Positions 7,165 through 16,569 of a DNA stretch of 28,844 nucleotides are shown here, in pieces (position 1 is the stretch's first letter; each line of letters begins with the position of its first letter). The DNA comes from CACORA01 sp044234625 (GTDB lineage: Bacteria; Planctomycetota; Planctomycetia; Pirellulales; UBA1268), in NCBI GenBank assembly GCA_044234625.1, contig JBIIIP010000033.1:1-28844 (forward strand). Reading direction: 5' to 3'. The position numbers and the translations under genes were made by a program. The notes beneath the pieces are model-generated. The model was not told where the DNA came from. It made no database searches and worked only from the letters and a program-made list of their open reading frames with translations.

Positions 7165-7661
7165 GCATCCTCACAGATCTCGAAGCCGATCCGCACGCCG
7201 CCGCAATCGAAGCGAAGGTCGCCGAAGGGGATCGCGCGGCCGCCGACGGTAAGCAGCGCCCGCCGCCCGGCCGGCCACGGCCGAAACCAGCGCGGCTCGT
7301 AGTGAATCCCCTCGCCGGCCAGGTGCTGTTTCGCCACGATCCCCGCGATGCGGCCGTCGGCGACCAGCGCCACGGCGTCATAGACGCCGCTCTCGAATCG
7401 CACCGGGAGGCCCAGCGCCACGGCCATGCCGGCCGTGGCGGGCACGATCTCCTCGAGCACCCGCCAGGCCGTCTTGAGCACGCCGGGCGACTGGAACATG
7501 TCGTCGCAGCCGTAGCCGGAAATGCACAGCTCGGGCAGGCAGAGCACGGCCACGCCGCGGGCCCGCGCCGTTTCGACGGCGGCGCGGATCCGGTCGCGGT
7601 TGCCATCCCAGTCGAGAGGCGTCTGGTTGAGCGCGGTGCCGCCGAGTCGGATCAGGTGCAT
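7131..7661 (-). CDS. nadE: NAD+ synthetase, N-terminal glutaminase (nitrilase) part, truncated by a frameshift
   Basis: This is the carbon-nitrogen hydrolase domain that releases ammonia from glutamine for the synthetase domain. The nitrilase triad is visible: Glu44 in CLPELCISGYG, Lys111 in VAKQHLAGEGIHYEPRWF, and Cys163 in GFEICEDAW. After residue 172 (ARRPGG) the frame runs WT-stop, while the expected continuation VDLILNPSASHF is found in another frame overlapping by 34 nt. I chose the ATG at 7661 (MHLIRLGGTALNQTPLDWDGN), which matches family starts; there is no clear Shine-Dalgarno. The two frames together make about 660 residues, near the family's size, minus a few residues at the joint. 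It is either a damaged gene or a sequence error in a GC-only tract. Confidence 0.82.
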   Translation of the reverse strand: MHLIRLGGTALNQTPLDWDGNRDRIRAAVETARARGVAVLCLPELCISGYGCDDMFQSPGVLKTAWRVLEEIVPATAGMAVALGLPVRFESGVYDAVALVADGRIAGIVAKQHLAGEGIHYEPRWFRPWPAGRRALLTVGGRAIPFGDLRFDCGGVRIGFEICEDAWAARRPGGWT

Positions 7662-7759
7662 GGATGGAGGTGCCTCGGTCCTGAGCGGTCCGCGATGGCC
7701 GCCGACCGGCAGCGAGCCGTTGCCGACTCCGCCCCCGAGCGGCCCCAAGGAGGTGAGGC

Positions 7760-7778
7760 CGCGGTGGCTCGCACCGCG
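7760..7778 (-). terminator. Hairpin after speA, possible 3' end signal
   Basis: Seven-base arms CGCGGTG (7760-7766) and CACCGCG (7772-7778) enclose a 5-base loop. The hairpin begins 4 nt after the speA stop codon. There is no U-tract after it, so a classic intrinsic terminator is not shown; it may protect the mRNA end or act in Rho-independent pausing. Confidence 0.3.
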
Positions 7779-7782
7779 TGCA

Positions 7783-9699
<1,917 letters not shown>

Positions 9700-9812
9700 C
9701 AACCGCGCTCCACGTGCATCGGCCGGGCCGTCACACCCGAACCATTTCGTGAGTGTAGCGATCCAGCGGGGCGAGGCCATCCCATTCCGCGGCCGAACGC
9801 CCACCCTCCGCG

Positions 9813-9833
9813 GCCGGCCTCCCGGCGGCCGGC
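9813..9833 (-). terminator. Hairpin after the DUF1501 gene, possible 3' end signal
   Basis: Seven-base arms GCCGGCC (9813-9819) and GGCCGGC (9827-9833) enclose a 7-base loop, 11 nt after the stop codon. No U-tract follows. It lies within the 145-bp spacer in front of speA, so speA is probably transcribed from its own promoter. Confidence 0.3.
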
Positions 9834-9844
9834 TCCGCCCACCG

Positions 9845-11122
9845 TCAGGCGAACAATTCCCCGATCACCTTGCCGGCATTGGCGATCTTCATCGGCCGGC
9901 CGTTCTTGGCCGTAAACGTGGTCTCCAGGGAGATGCCCAGGGCCTTGAGCACGCTGGCCATCACGTCCTGCGAGGAATAGGGCTCCGTGACCACCTCCTT
10001 GCCGTCGTCGCTGGTCTCCCCGACCACCACGCCGCGCTTGAATCCGCCCCCGCCCACCACCACGCTCCAGCTGCGGGCCCAGTGGTCGCGGCCGCCGCCG
10101 CCGTTGATGTTCGGCGTGCGGCCGAATTCTCCCATCCAGATGATCGCCGTGTCGTCGAGCATGCCGCGGTCAGCCAGATCGCTCACCAGGCCGCTCATCG
10201 CCTGGTCGAGCTGGGGCAGTTTCTGGGTCTGGAGGGTGTTGAAGATGCCGGCGTCGTTGTCCCAGCCACCGAGATCGACCTCCACGAAGCTCACTCCCGC
10301 CTCGACGAGCCGCCGGGCCAGCAGGCAGCCCCGTCCAAAGCCGTTCTTGCCGTACCGCTCCTGGACCTCGTCGGGCTCCTTGGCCACCTTGAAGGCCTCC
10401 ATCTGCTTGCTGGAGAGCAGTTTGACGGTCTTGTCGAGCACCTTTGCATGGTCTTCGGCCGAGCCTCCCCGCTTTTCGGAGATGAAGTTCTTCTCGATGG
10501 TGGCCAGCATTTCCAGCCGCTGGGCCAGCCGCGAGGGGTCGATGCCGACGTCGAGGTTCCGCACGTTGCCATTGGAGTCGACCACGAACGGCGCCCACGT
10601 CATGCCGAGAAACCCCGGACCCACGCTGCCGCTGCCCACCGACACGAACGGCGGGATCTCCAGCTCCGGCATCTGGTCGGCCAATTCGTGGGCGATCACC
10701 GATCCGTAGCCGGGATGCTCGATGTTGGGGTTGGGCACGTAGCCGGTGTGCATGTAGTAACGGCCGCGCATGTGGTCGGCTTCGCGGGTGCTCATCGACC
10801 GCACGATCGCCATGTGGTGCATCTGCTTGGCCATCAGCGGCATGTGCTCGCAGATGGCGACGCCGTCGGCGCTGGTGGAGATCTGCTTGAACGGCCCGCC
10901 GGTGGCCGCGCCGGGCTTGAGGTCCCAGATATCCATGGTGCTCGGGCCGCCCCCCATCCAGAGCAGGATGGCCGCCTTGTGTCGCTTCTTCAGGTCGGCG
11001 GCGTTGGCCAGGAGCGAGTTGGTGAACGCCGTCGCCGGCCCAGCCATCGCCGCCGCCCCGGCGAGGTGGCTCATGAAGTGGCGGCGGGTCATGTCGGGCG
11101 GAATCAGGATCGAGCGACGCAT
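9845..11122 (-). CDS. DUF1501 domain-containing protein, probably Tat-exported
   Basis: DUF1501 proteins are distant relatives of the alkaline phosphatase/sulfatase fold and are very abundant in Planctomycetes; their biochemical role is unsettled. This 425-residue copy has a twin-arginine-like leader, TRRHFMSHLAGAAAMAG, near residue 12. Family blocks include AAILLWMGGGPSTMDIWDLKPG, IVRSMSTREADHMRGRYYMHTGY, FVEVDLGGWDNDAGIF and TAIIWMGEFGRTPNINGGGGRDHW, which hold the acidic and histidine residues expected of a metal site. The ATG at 11122 has GGAG about 7 nt upstream. It follows the DUF1549 gene by 55 nt, the usual pairing, so the two probably act together in the periplasm. Confidence 0.93.
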   Translation of the reverse strand: MRRSILIPPDMTRRHFMSHLAGAAAMAGPATAFTNSLLANAADLKKRHKAAILLWMGGGPSTMDIWDLKPGAATGGPFKQISTSADGVAICEHMPLMAKQMHHMAIVRSMSTREADHMRGRYYMHTGYVPNPNIEHPGYGSVIAHELADQMPELEIPPFVSVGSGSVGPGFLGMTWAPFVVDSNGNVRNLDVGIDPSRLAQRLEMLATIEKNFISEKRGGSAEDHAKVLDKTVKLLSSKQMEAFKVAKEPDEVQERYGKNGFGRGCLLARRLVEAGVSFVEVDLGGWDNDAGIFNTLQTQKLPQLDQAMSGLVSDLADRGMLDDTAIIWMGEFGRTPNINGGGGRDHWARSWSVVVGGGGFKRGVVVGETSDDGKEVVTEPYSSQDVMASVLKALGISLETTFTAKNGRPMKIANAGKVIGELFA

Positions 11123-11154
11123 GGCATGCTCCGGGGGTTCGGACGTGTCCGGCT

Positions 11155-11173
11155 GCCCCGGCCGTGCCGGGGC
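11155..11173 (-). other. Intercistronic hairpin between the DUF1549 and DUF1501 genes
   Basis: Eight-base perfect arms GCCCCGGC (11155-11162) and GCCGGGGC (11166-11173) enclose a 3-base loop. It starts 4 nt after the DUF1549 stop and lies before the DUF1501 ribosome site. Without a U-tract it is more likely a stability or attenuation element than a full terminator. Confidence 0.35.
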
Positions 11174-11177
11174 GGAA

Positions 11178-12905
11178 TCAGTGGTTGATGATGAATTCGT
11201 TGGAGTTCAGGACCGCCCACCAGACGTCCTGGAGGGCCGCGGCCGCGTCGCCCTGGCGGGCGACCATGATGGCATTGGCCACCGCCACCTCCTTCGGCGT
11301 CGGCTTGCGGGCCAGCGCGGCGATGTAAAGGGCATCGATCTTCGCGGTGTTCCTGCCACCGGAGCTCGCCACGGCGTCGAGGAAGCCCCCCTTGCCGAGT
11401 TGCGTGGCGTCCTTGATGAGGCCGCCGTTGAACATCATCAGCACCTGGGGGATCGAGCCGTTGAAGGTCGTGGCATCGTCTCCCTCGTCGGTGCCGAAGG
11501 CAATGACGAACTGCGAGAGCCACGTGTCTTTCTTCTTGGCCGCCTTCTCCCCCTTCACCTGGTCGGCCTGCGTGGCTGTGAGCAACGATTCATATAGCTG
11601 CTCCGCCTGCATCTGCCGCAGGTAAAACCGCGAGAAGAGCGGCTTCTCGCCGAGCGACGGATCGTCGCGGGCGTTGCCCGCGGAAAAGCGGCTCGATAGC
11701 GCATACGACCTGGAGAGCACGATCCAACGGGCCAGCTGCTCGAGGTCGAAGCTCTGCTCGCGAAAACGTTCCGCGAGGCCGTCGAGCAGTTCGGGGTGCG
11801 ACGGGGCATTGTGCTCGCCGAGGTCGTCGACCGGCTTGGTGAAGCCGTAGCCGAGGAAATGGCCCCACATCCGATTGACGATCGCCTTGGCGAAAAGCGG
11901 GCTCGCCTTGATGAGCTGGGCGAGCTCCTGGCGACGGTGGACGCCGTAGGCGGTGCCGTCGTCCATCTTTTCGGGCAGGTAGCCGCTGCGGGAAATCTCC
12001 GTGCCGTCGATGAACACGGGGAAGGCGACCTTCATCAGACCGTTGCGCAACTCGTAATACAGCTCGGCCTCTTCGGGGTTTCCGCCCTCGCCGGCGAAGT
12101 CCTGGTCGACCAGCTCGATGGCCTGCACGTCGGTCGATCCCTGGAATTGCCGGAGGGCGCGGGTCTGCCGGAAAAAGGCGTTGAACTCCCAGAACTGGTT
12201 CTGCTTGCCCTTGTTGAACGGGTGGTTGTGGCACTGCGTGCACTGCACCTGGATGCCGAGGAAGATCTGCGCCGTCTTGGCGGTGGCTTGAATGCCGTTC
12301 TCGTCCATTTTTCCGGAGAGGAAATTCACCGCTCCGTTGAATCCCTCGACGCCTTCCGCATTGCGGTTCACCCCGGTCGCGGTGACGAGCTCCACCATGA
12401 AGCGGTCGTAGGGAATGTTCCTGGAAAAGGCGCGACGCAGATACTGCCGCATCCCGGGGCGGCTCACCATCTGGTTGCCGACGTCACGGCCGATGAGGAT
12501 CGTGGTCCAGACGTCAGTCCAGTGCCGGGCATATTCGTCGACGTAGTCGTCGCCCATCAGCCGGTCGACGAGCTCCGGCCGCTTCGTCGGCGATGAATCG
12601 GTGAGATAAGCCTGCAGCTCAGCGGTCGTGGGAATGCGGCCGACGAGGTCGAGAAACACGCGGCGACACCACTCGGCGTCGTTGGCCGAAGCCGATGGCT
12701 GCACGCCGGCGTCGGCCCAGCCGGCGGCGATCTGCTCGTTGATGAACCGGACGTGGGGACTGCCGAAATCCTCTGCGTCTGCCCCTGCCCCTTGGCCGCG
12801 GCCGCTGCGGCCAGCGGAAGGCTGGTCGGCAGCCGACCCGTCGGCCCCCGCCCACGCGGCCGCCATGACCAGGGCCGCCACGAGACATCTGCGCATCGGG
12901 TGCAT
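11178..12905 (-). CDS. DUF1549 and DUF1553 domain-containing secreted protein with CxxCH motif
   Basis: This 575-residue exported protein has the two domains usually found together in planctomycete proteins: DUF1549 (about residues 50-240, with FLDLVGRIPTTAELQAYL and ARHWTDVWTTIL) and DUF1553 (about 325-560, with RRQELAQLIKASPLFAKAIVNR and RQMQAEQLYESLL as guides). Between them is QVQCTQCHNHPF with Cys222, Cys225 and His226, a CxxCH motif of the c-type haem kind; whether haem is bound is not known. The leader (MRRCLVAALVMAAAWAGADG) is a signal peptide. I chose the ATG at 12905, with GAGG about 8 nt upstream; an ATG at 12896 is possible, and the frame is open to 13097 through shadow residues. 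It lies 79 nt after rplQ and 55 nt before its DUF1501 partner. Confidence 0.93.
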   Translation of the reverse strand: MHPMRRCLVAALVMAAAWAGADGSAADQPSAGRSGRGQGAGADAEDFGSPHVRFINEQIAAGWADAGVQPSASANDAEWCRRVFLDLVGRIPTTAELQAYLTDSSPTKRPELVDRLMGDDYVDEYARHWTDVWTTILIGRDVGNQMVSRPGMRQYLRRAFSRNIPYDRFMVELVTATGVNRNAEGVEGFNGAVNFLSGKMDENGIQATAKTAQIFLGIQVQCTQCHNHPFNKGKQNQFWEFNAFFRQTRALRQFQGSTDVQAIELVDQDFAGEGGNPEEAELYYELRNGLMKVAFPVFIDGTEISRSGYLPEKMDDGTAYGVHRRQELAQLIKASPLFAKAIVNRMWGHFLGYGFTKPVDDLGEHNAPSHPELLDGLAERFREQSFDLEQLARWIVLSRSYALSSRFSAGNARDDPSLGEKPLFSRFYLRQMQAEQLYESLLTATQADQVKGEKAAKKKDTWLSQFVIAFGTDEGDDATTFNGSIPQVLMMFNGGLIKDATQLGKGGFLDAVASSGGRNTAKIDALYIAALARKPTPKEVAVANAIMVARQGDAAAALQDVWWAVLNSNEFIINH

Positions 12906-12984
12906 GGACGACCTCACGGGACCGAGACCGCAGTTCTCTTCCCAAGCATATTCGCCCGGGCCGCCGCAGCCTATTCCCGCGACG

Positions 12985-13578
12985 TCAGGCGCCGGCCGCA
13001 GCCCGCCCGGGGCGGGCCGCTTCGACCCGCGGAGCGGGCGTGGCGCCGAGGCCGGACCCCGCTCCCACGAACTCGAGCACGGCGCGGGGGCCCGCATCGC
13101 CCAACCGGGGCGTGGAGAGCTTCAAAATCCGGGTGTAACCGCCGGGGCGGTCGGTGAAGCGGGGGGCGACCCTCTCGAAGAGAACCCGGGTCGCCTGCTT
13201 GTCGCCGAGCAACTGCAGCACCCGCCGCCGGGCCGTGACGCCCGGAGCCATCGCCTGGGCCCACTTCCGCCACTGCTCGCTGCCCCGCCATTTCTTCCAC
13301 TCGGCGGAGTCGCGCGTGGCGGCGGAGCCGAACTCCTTCGCCCGGGCCTCGGCGGCGAGGCCCCGCTTGGCGATGGTCACGCACCGCTCGACGAGCGGCC
13401 GCACTTCCTTGGCCTTGGCCACCGTCGTCACGATCCGTCCGCCCACCTTCGGCGCGCCGGCCTCGTCGACCTCTGTCTCGCGCTCGGTGAGGATGAGGGC
13501 CGAGGCGAGATTGCGGAGCAGGGCCCGCTGGTGCGACGGGCTGCGGCCGAGAACACGGCCCTTGCGACGGTGACGCAT
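12985..13578 (-). CDS. rplQ: 50S ribosomal protein L17, enlarged
   Basis: L17 binds 23S rRNA near the exit side of the large subunit. The start MRHRRKGRVLGRSPSHQRALLRN-type block and VAPRFTDRPGGYTRILKLSTPRLGDA near residues 137-161 identify it. At 197 residues it is much longer than the usual 115-130: about 12 extra residues after residue 35, about 38 between residues 73 and 112 (rich in Trp, Lys and Arg), and an Ala/Pro/Arg tail after about 168. The ATG at 13578 has AAAGG upstream. It is the last gene of the alpha-operon segment, after rpoA, as in most bacteria. Confidence 0.96.
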   Translation of the reverse strand: MRHRRKGRVLGRSPSHQRALLRNLASALILTERETEVDEAGAPKVGGRIVTTVAKAKEVRPLVERCVTIAKRGLAAEARAKEFGSAATRDSAEWKKWRGSEQWRKWAQAMAPGVTARRRVLQLLGDKQATRVLFERVAPRFTDRPGGYTRILKLSTPRLGDAGPRAVLEFVGAGSGLGATPAPRVEAARPGRAAAGA

Positions 13579-13622
13579 GGTGGTTGCCTTTCGATCCGAC
13601 TGGTCAGGATGGATGGTGAAAC

Positions 13623-13640
13623 GCCGCGGGCCTCCGCGGC
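13623..13640 (-). other. Hairpin in the rpoA-rplQ spacer
   Basis: Seven-base arms GCCGCGG (13623-13629) and CCGCGGC (13634-13640) enclose a 4-base loop, 7 nt after the rpoA stop codon. There is no U-tract. It may lower read-through into rplQ or stabilise the upstream message. Confidence 0.3.
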
Positions 13641-13647
13641 CGGGGAA

Positions 13648-14637
13648 TCAGGAGTCGGCCCCGCTGGCCGATCCCATGCCGAGCTGGAGGCCGATTTCAG
13701 CCAACTTCTCCTCGATTTCCTGCAGCGTCGTCTCGCCGAAGTTCCGCACCTCGAGAAGTTCCTCGCGAGAGCGGCCCACAAGGTCGCGGATCGTCGAGAT
13801 GCCCTCGGCGTGGAGACAGTTGGCCGCCCGCGGCGAGAGCTTCAGATCCGCCACGACCATTCCCAGACGGCTCTCCAGCGGCGCCTCGATCGACAGCAGG
13901 CCCCCGGCGGCAGGCAGGCTCACGGCCGGCCCCGGCTCCGTGTAGGCGACGAACGGGTTGAGGTGCTTCCGCAGGATCTTGGCGGCCTCGACGAGCGCCA
14001 TTTCGGGCGTCACGGTGCCGTCCGTCCAAATCTCCATCGTCAGCTTGTCATAGTTGGTCTTCTGACCGACCCGGGTTTCCTCCACCTCGTACCGCACGCG
14101 AGTCACGGGACTGAACACTGCGTCGACGGGAATGATGCCGATTTCCTGGGCCTCGGGAGTGTGCTCGCTGGCCGGAACGTAGCCCCGGCCATTTTCGATC
14201 ACCATCTCCACCTCGAACGGCACGTCGTCGGTGAGCGTCGCCAACACGAGATCCTTGTTGACGACTTCCACGGCGTCATCGGTCTGGATGTCGCCGGCCG
14301 TGACCGGGCCCTTGGTGCCCTTCTCGACCCGTACCACGCGGGTGGAATCGCTGTGGTTCTTCACCACCAGGCTTTTCACGGCCAGAACGATGTCGGTCAC
14401 GTCCTCGAGCACGCCCTTGATGGTGGTGAACTCGTGCAGGGCGCCCCCGACCTTGATCTGCGTGACGGCACTTCCCTCGAGGCTGGAGAGGAGCACGCGG
14501 CGGAGGCTGTTGCCCACCGTTGTGCCGAACCCGCGCTCGAAGGGCTCCGCGACGAACTTGCCGTACGTCGGCGAAAGAGTCTTCAGGTCGGGCGTCACCG
14601 ACCCGGGCAGTTCGAGACCACGCCAGCGGATGTGCAT
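13648..14637 (-). CDS. rpoA: DNA-directed RNA polymerase subunit alpha
   Basis: Alpha dimerises to nucleate RNA polymerase assembly and its C-terminal domain contacts promoter UP elements and activators. The N-terminal domain shows FERGFGTTVGNSLRRVLLSS, and the C-terminal domain covers LSPRAANCLHAEGISTIRDLV through NFGETTLQEIEEKLAEIGLQLGM. Arg270 aligns with E. coli Arg265, the key UP-element residue, and Asn273 with Asn268. Thr303 replaces E. coli Lys298, another DNA contact. The 329-residue length is normal. The ATG at 14637 is set by GAGGAG 6 nt upstream; the frame is open to a TTG at 14658. It lies between rpsD and rplQ. Confidence 0.97.
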   Translation of the reverse strand: MHIRWRGLELPGSVTPDLKTLSPTYGKFVAEPFERGFGTTVGNSLRRVLLSSLEGSAVTQIKVGGALHEFTTIKGVLEDVTDIVLAVKSLVVKNHSDSTRVVRVEKGTKGPVTAGDIQTDDAVEVVNKDLVLATLTDDVPFEVEMVIENGRGYVPASEHTPEAQEIGIIPVDAVFSPVTRVRYEVEETRVGQKTNYDKLTMEIWTDGTVTPEMALVEAAKILRKHLNPFVAYTEPGPAVSLPAAGGLLSIEAPLESRLGMVVADLKLSPRAANCLHAEGISTIRDLVGRSREELLEVRNFGETTLQEIEEKLAEIGLQLGMGSASGADS

Positions 14638-14710
14638 GTGAAACTCCTCGAGAGGCAAATTGAGAGCGAAAAAGGATGGGAGATGGAGCAGGAGAAATGC
14701 AGGAGGCGGA

Positions 14711-15337
14711 CTACTTCGAGCAGAGCTCGATGATGAGGTTGGCTTGCACGGGAATCGACACGTCGTCGGCGACCGGCAGGCGATTCACACGTCCCTCGGG
14801 AATCGCGCCATCGGTCCGCGAGAGAAAATCGGGAACCTCGCGGCGAAAATCGGCCAGGGCCGCATGCACCAACTGCAGGCTCTTCGAACGGTTCTTCACC
14901 CGCAGCAGGTCACCGGCCTTCACCAGGTAGCTGGGAACGTCGACCCGCCGGCCGTTGACCGTGATGTGGCCGTGGAGCACGAGCTGCCGGGCAGCGGCAC
15001 GCGAGGCCGCGAAGCCCAGGCGATGGATCACGTTGTCGAGCCGGCGCTCCAGCAGCGACATCAGCGTCTCGCCGGTGTTGCCCGTTCCCCGTTCGGCACG
15101 GGAGAAATAGGTACGGAACTGCCGCTCGAGCACGCCATAATAATGCTTGACCTTCTGCTTCTCGCGGAGATGAAGCCCATACTCGGTGGGCTTGCCGCGG
15201 CGCTTCTGCACCATGCCCGGAGGCGACGGCCGTCGCTCGAAGGCGCACTTCGGTGTATCGCAGCGATTGCCCTTCAAAAACAACTTCAGCCCGTCGCGGC
15301 GGCAGAGGCGGCAAACCGGTCCCGTGATGCGTCCCAT
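14711..15337 (-). CDS. rpsD: 30S ribosomal protein S4, zinc-binding form
   Basis: S4 is a primary 16S rRNA-binding protein that starts 30S assembly and, in many bacteria, represses its own operon. The 208-residue protein begins MGRITGPVCRLCRR and has the S4 RNA-binding domain around ERRLDNVIHRLGFAASRAAAR and VLHGHITVNGRRVDVPSY. Cys9, Cys12, Cys26 and Cys31 make up the zinc site of the C-plus form. I chose the ATG at 15337 because the conserved MGR start is there; the frame extends to 15409 through non-conserved residues. It lies between rpsK and rpoA, the usual alpha-operon order. Confidence 0.96.
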   Translation of the reverse strand: MGRITGPVCRLCRRDGLKLFLKGNRCDTPKCAFERRPSPPGMVQKRRGKPTEYGLHLREKQKVKHYYGVLERQFRTYFSRAERGTGNTGETLMSLLERRLDNVIHRLGFAASRAAARQLVLHGHITVNGRRVDVPSYLVKAGDLLRVKNRSKSLQLVHAALADFRREVPDFLSRTDGAIPEGRVNRLPVADDVSIPVQANLIIELCSK

Positions 15338-15418
15338 GATCGTGTCGTGCTCGTCTTTCCGAAGGTTGCTGGCTGGAGGAGAAAACTCGTTCGTGATCGC
15401 CGCCCACACGGGCGGCCG

Positions 15419-15799
15419 CTACACGCGGCGCTTTTTCGGCGGCCGGCAGCCGTTGTGCGGCAGCGGCGTGATGTCTTCAATGCTCTTCACGTTCATGCCG
15501 GCCGCCGTGAGCGCCGTGATTGCGCTTTCGCGACCGCTCCCTGGACCCTTGACCCGCACTTCCAGGTCCTTGACGCCGAACTTGGCAGCCTTCTCAGCAG
15601 CCTGTTGGGCGGCGCACTGGCCGGCGAAGGGAGTGCCCTTGCGGCTCCCCTTGAAGCCGCACGTGCCACCGCTTGCCCAGCAGAGCGTGTCGCCCTTGGC
15701 ATCGGTGATCGTGACCGTCGTGTTGTTGAAACTGGCGTGGATGAAGGCGATGCCCGACGACACGCTCTTCTTCTTGGATGACTTGACGACCTTCGACAT
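15419..15799 (-). CDS. rpsK: 30S ribosomal protein S11
   Basis: S11 sits on the 30S platform and contacts mRNA near the E site. The 126-residue protein shows GIAFIHASFNNTTVTITDAKGD, WASGGTCGFKGSRKGTPFAGQ and the C-terminal ITPLPHNGCRPPKKRRV, all family signatures. The ATG at 15799 follows an AGAGAG-type purine run. It lies between rpsM (28-nt gap) and rpsD. Confidence 0.97.
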   Translation of the reverse strand: MSKVVKSSKKKSVSSGIAFIHASFNNTTVTITDAKGDTLCWASGGTCGFKGSRKGTPFAGQCAAQQAAEKAAKFGVKDLEVRVKGPGSGRESAITALTAAGMNVKSIEDITPLPHNGCRPPKKRRV

Positions 15800-15827
15800 G
15801 TTGCTCTCTGGGGAAAAAACCGATGGC

Positions 15828-16211
15828 CTACTTAAGATCCTTCACGCCCTTCTTGCCGGCGACCGTCTTCTTCGGCCCCTTGCGGGTGCGGGCGTTGGTG
15901 CGGGTGCGCTGGCCGCGAACGGGCAGACCGCGGCGATGCCGCAGGCCGCGGTAGCTGCCGATATCCTTGAGCCGCGACACGTTCTGGGCGACCTGCCGCC
16001 GCAGCTGCCCCTCGACCACGTAATCCTTGTCGAGGAGGGCGGCGAGACGGGCGAGCTCGTCTTCGTGGAGATTCCTGGCCACGCCCTCCGGATCGACGCC
16101 GGCCTTGTGGCACAGCTCGCGTGCCACACGCGGGCCAACGCCATAGAGATACTGGAGCGAGAAGATGGTCTTCTTCTCCGAGGGGATGTCGACACCGAGA
16201 AGTCGGGGCAT
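15828..16211 (-). CDS. rpsM: 30S ribosomal protein S13
   Basis: S13 lies in the 30S head and bridges to the large subunit and P-site tRNA. The 127-residue protein shows LGVDIPSEKKTIFSLQYLYGVG, the RLKDIGSYRGLRHRRGLPVRGQRTRTNARTRKG-type block near residues 80-112 and a Lys-rich C-terminus. The ATG at 16211 gives the conserved MPRLLGVDIP start. A 114-bp leader separates it from rpmJ; I see no clear structure of the S4-repressor kind in it. Confidence 0.97.
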   Translation of the reverse strand: MPRLLGVDIPSEKKTIFSLQYLYGVGPRVARELCHKAGVDPEGVARNLHEDELARLAALLDKDYVVEGQLRRQVAQNVSRLKDIGSYRGLRHRRGLPVRGQRTRTNARTRKGPKKTVAGKKGVKDLK

Positions 16212-16325
16212 GGATTGAACTCTGTCGGATTCAGGATGACACGGGCCGATATCGCTGGATCGCCACCACCGTCTGCGTTGTGTCGCGGCCCGCTGCCGGA
16301 ACCGCGAGGGTGGCAGACTCGCCCA

Positions 16326-16439
16326 TCAGCCCTGCCGCTGCTTGTGGCGAGGGTCGGCACAAACGACGAACACGACGCCGCGGCGCTTGACGATCTTGCA
16401 CTTTTCACACATTCGACGAACGCTGGCGCGGACCTTCAT
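16326..16439 (-). CDS. rpmJ: 50S ribosomal protein L36, zinc-binding form
   Basis: L36 is the smallest large-subunit protein. The 37-residue protein starts MKVRASVRRMCEKCKIVKRR and carries Cys11, Cys14, Cys27 and His32, the CCCH zinc site. I chose the ATG at 16439 because it gives the exact family start; the open frame reaches 16541 but crosses the promoter and leader. There is no strong Shine-Dalgarno. It directly follows map, without the infA gene usually found between them, and heads the rpsM-rpsK-rpsD-rpoA-rplQ segment. Confidence 0.95.
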   Translation of the reverse strand: MKVRASVRRMCEKCKIVKRRGVVFVVCADPRHKQRQG

Positions 16440-16462
16440 GATCGGACTCGTGGCGACGGCCT

Positions 16463-16478
16463 CCCCGTGAACACGGGG
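16463..16478 (-). promoter_or_regulatory. Hairpin in the rpmJ leader
   Basis: Seven-base arms CCCCGTG (16463-16469) and CACGGGG (16472-16478) with a 2-base loop lie between the candidate promoter and the rpmJ start. A real loop would need at least one opened pair. It falls within the predicted untranslated leader, so it could tune expression of rpmJ and the genes after it. Confidence 0.25.
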
Positions 16479-16500
16479 GGGATGGTTAGTGGAGCCCCAG

Positions 16501-16530
16501 AGTATAGAAACCGCCTCCGGCCATTCACAA
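16501..16530 (-). promoter_or_regulatory. Sigma70-like promoter for rpmJ and the alpha-operon segment
   Basis: On the minus strand TTGTGA (16525-16530) and TATACT (16501-16506) are spaced by 18 bp. The -10 matches TATAAT at five of six positions and the -35 matches TTGACA at four of six. Transcription would start near 16494 and leave a leader of about 55 nt before rpmJ. It lies in the only sizable gap between map and rpmJ, where infA is missing. Confidence 0.55.
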
Positions 16531-16569
16531 GGGGGTGGCACGAAAGGCCCGGAAAAAAAGCCGCTTGAC

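Noticed and set aside
12628..14733. Plus-strand open frame of 701 codons opposite the DUF1549 gene, rplQ and rpoA
   Set aside because: It spans three well-identified minus-strand genes and their spacers, so it cannot be a real gene.
16553..16559. A/T run after map as an intrinsic terminator
   Set aside because: The T-tract on the coding strand has no adequate stem before it; only a 4-bp stem with a 1-base loop can be drawn.
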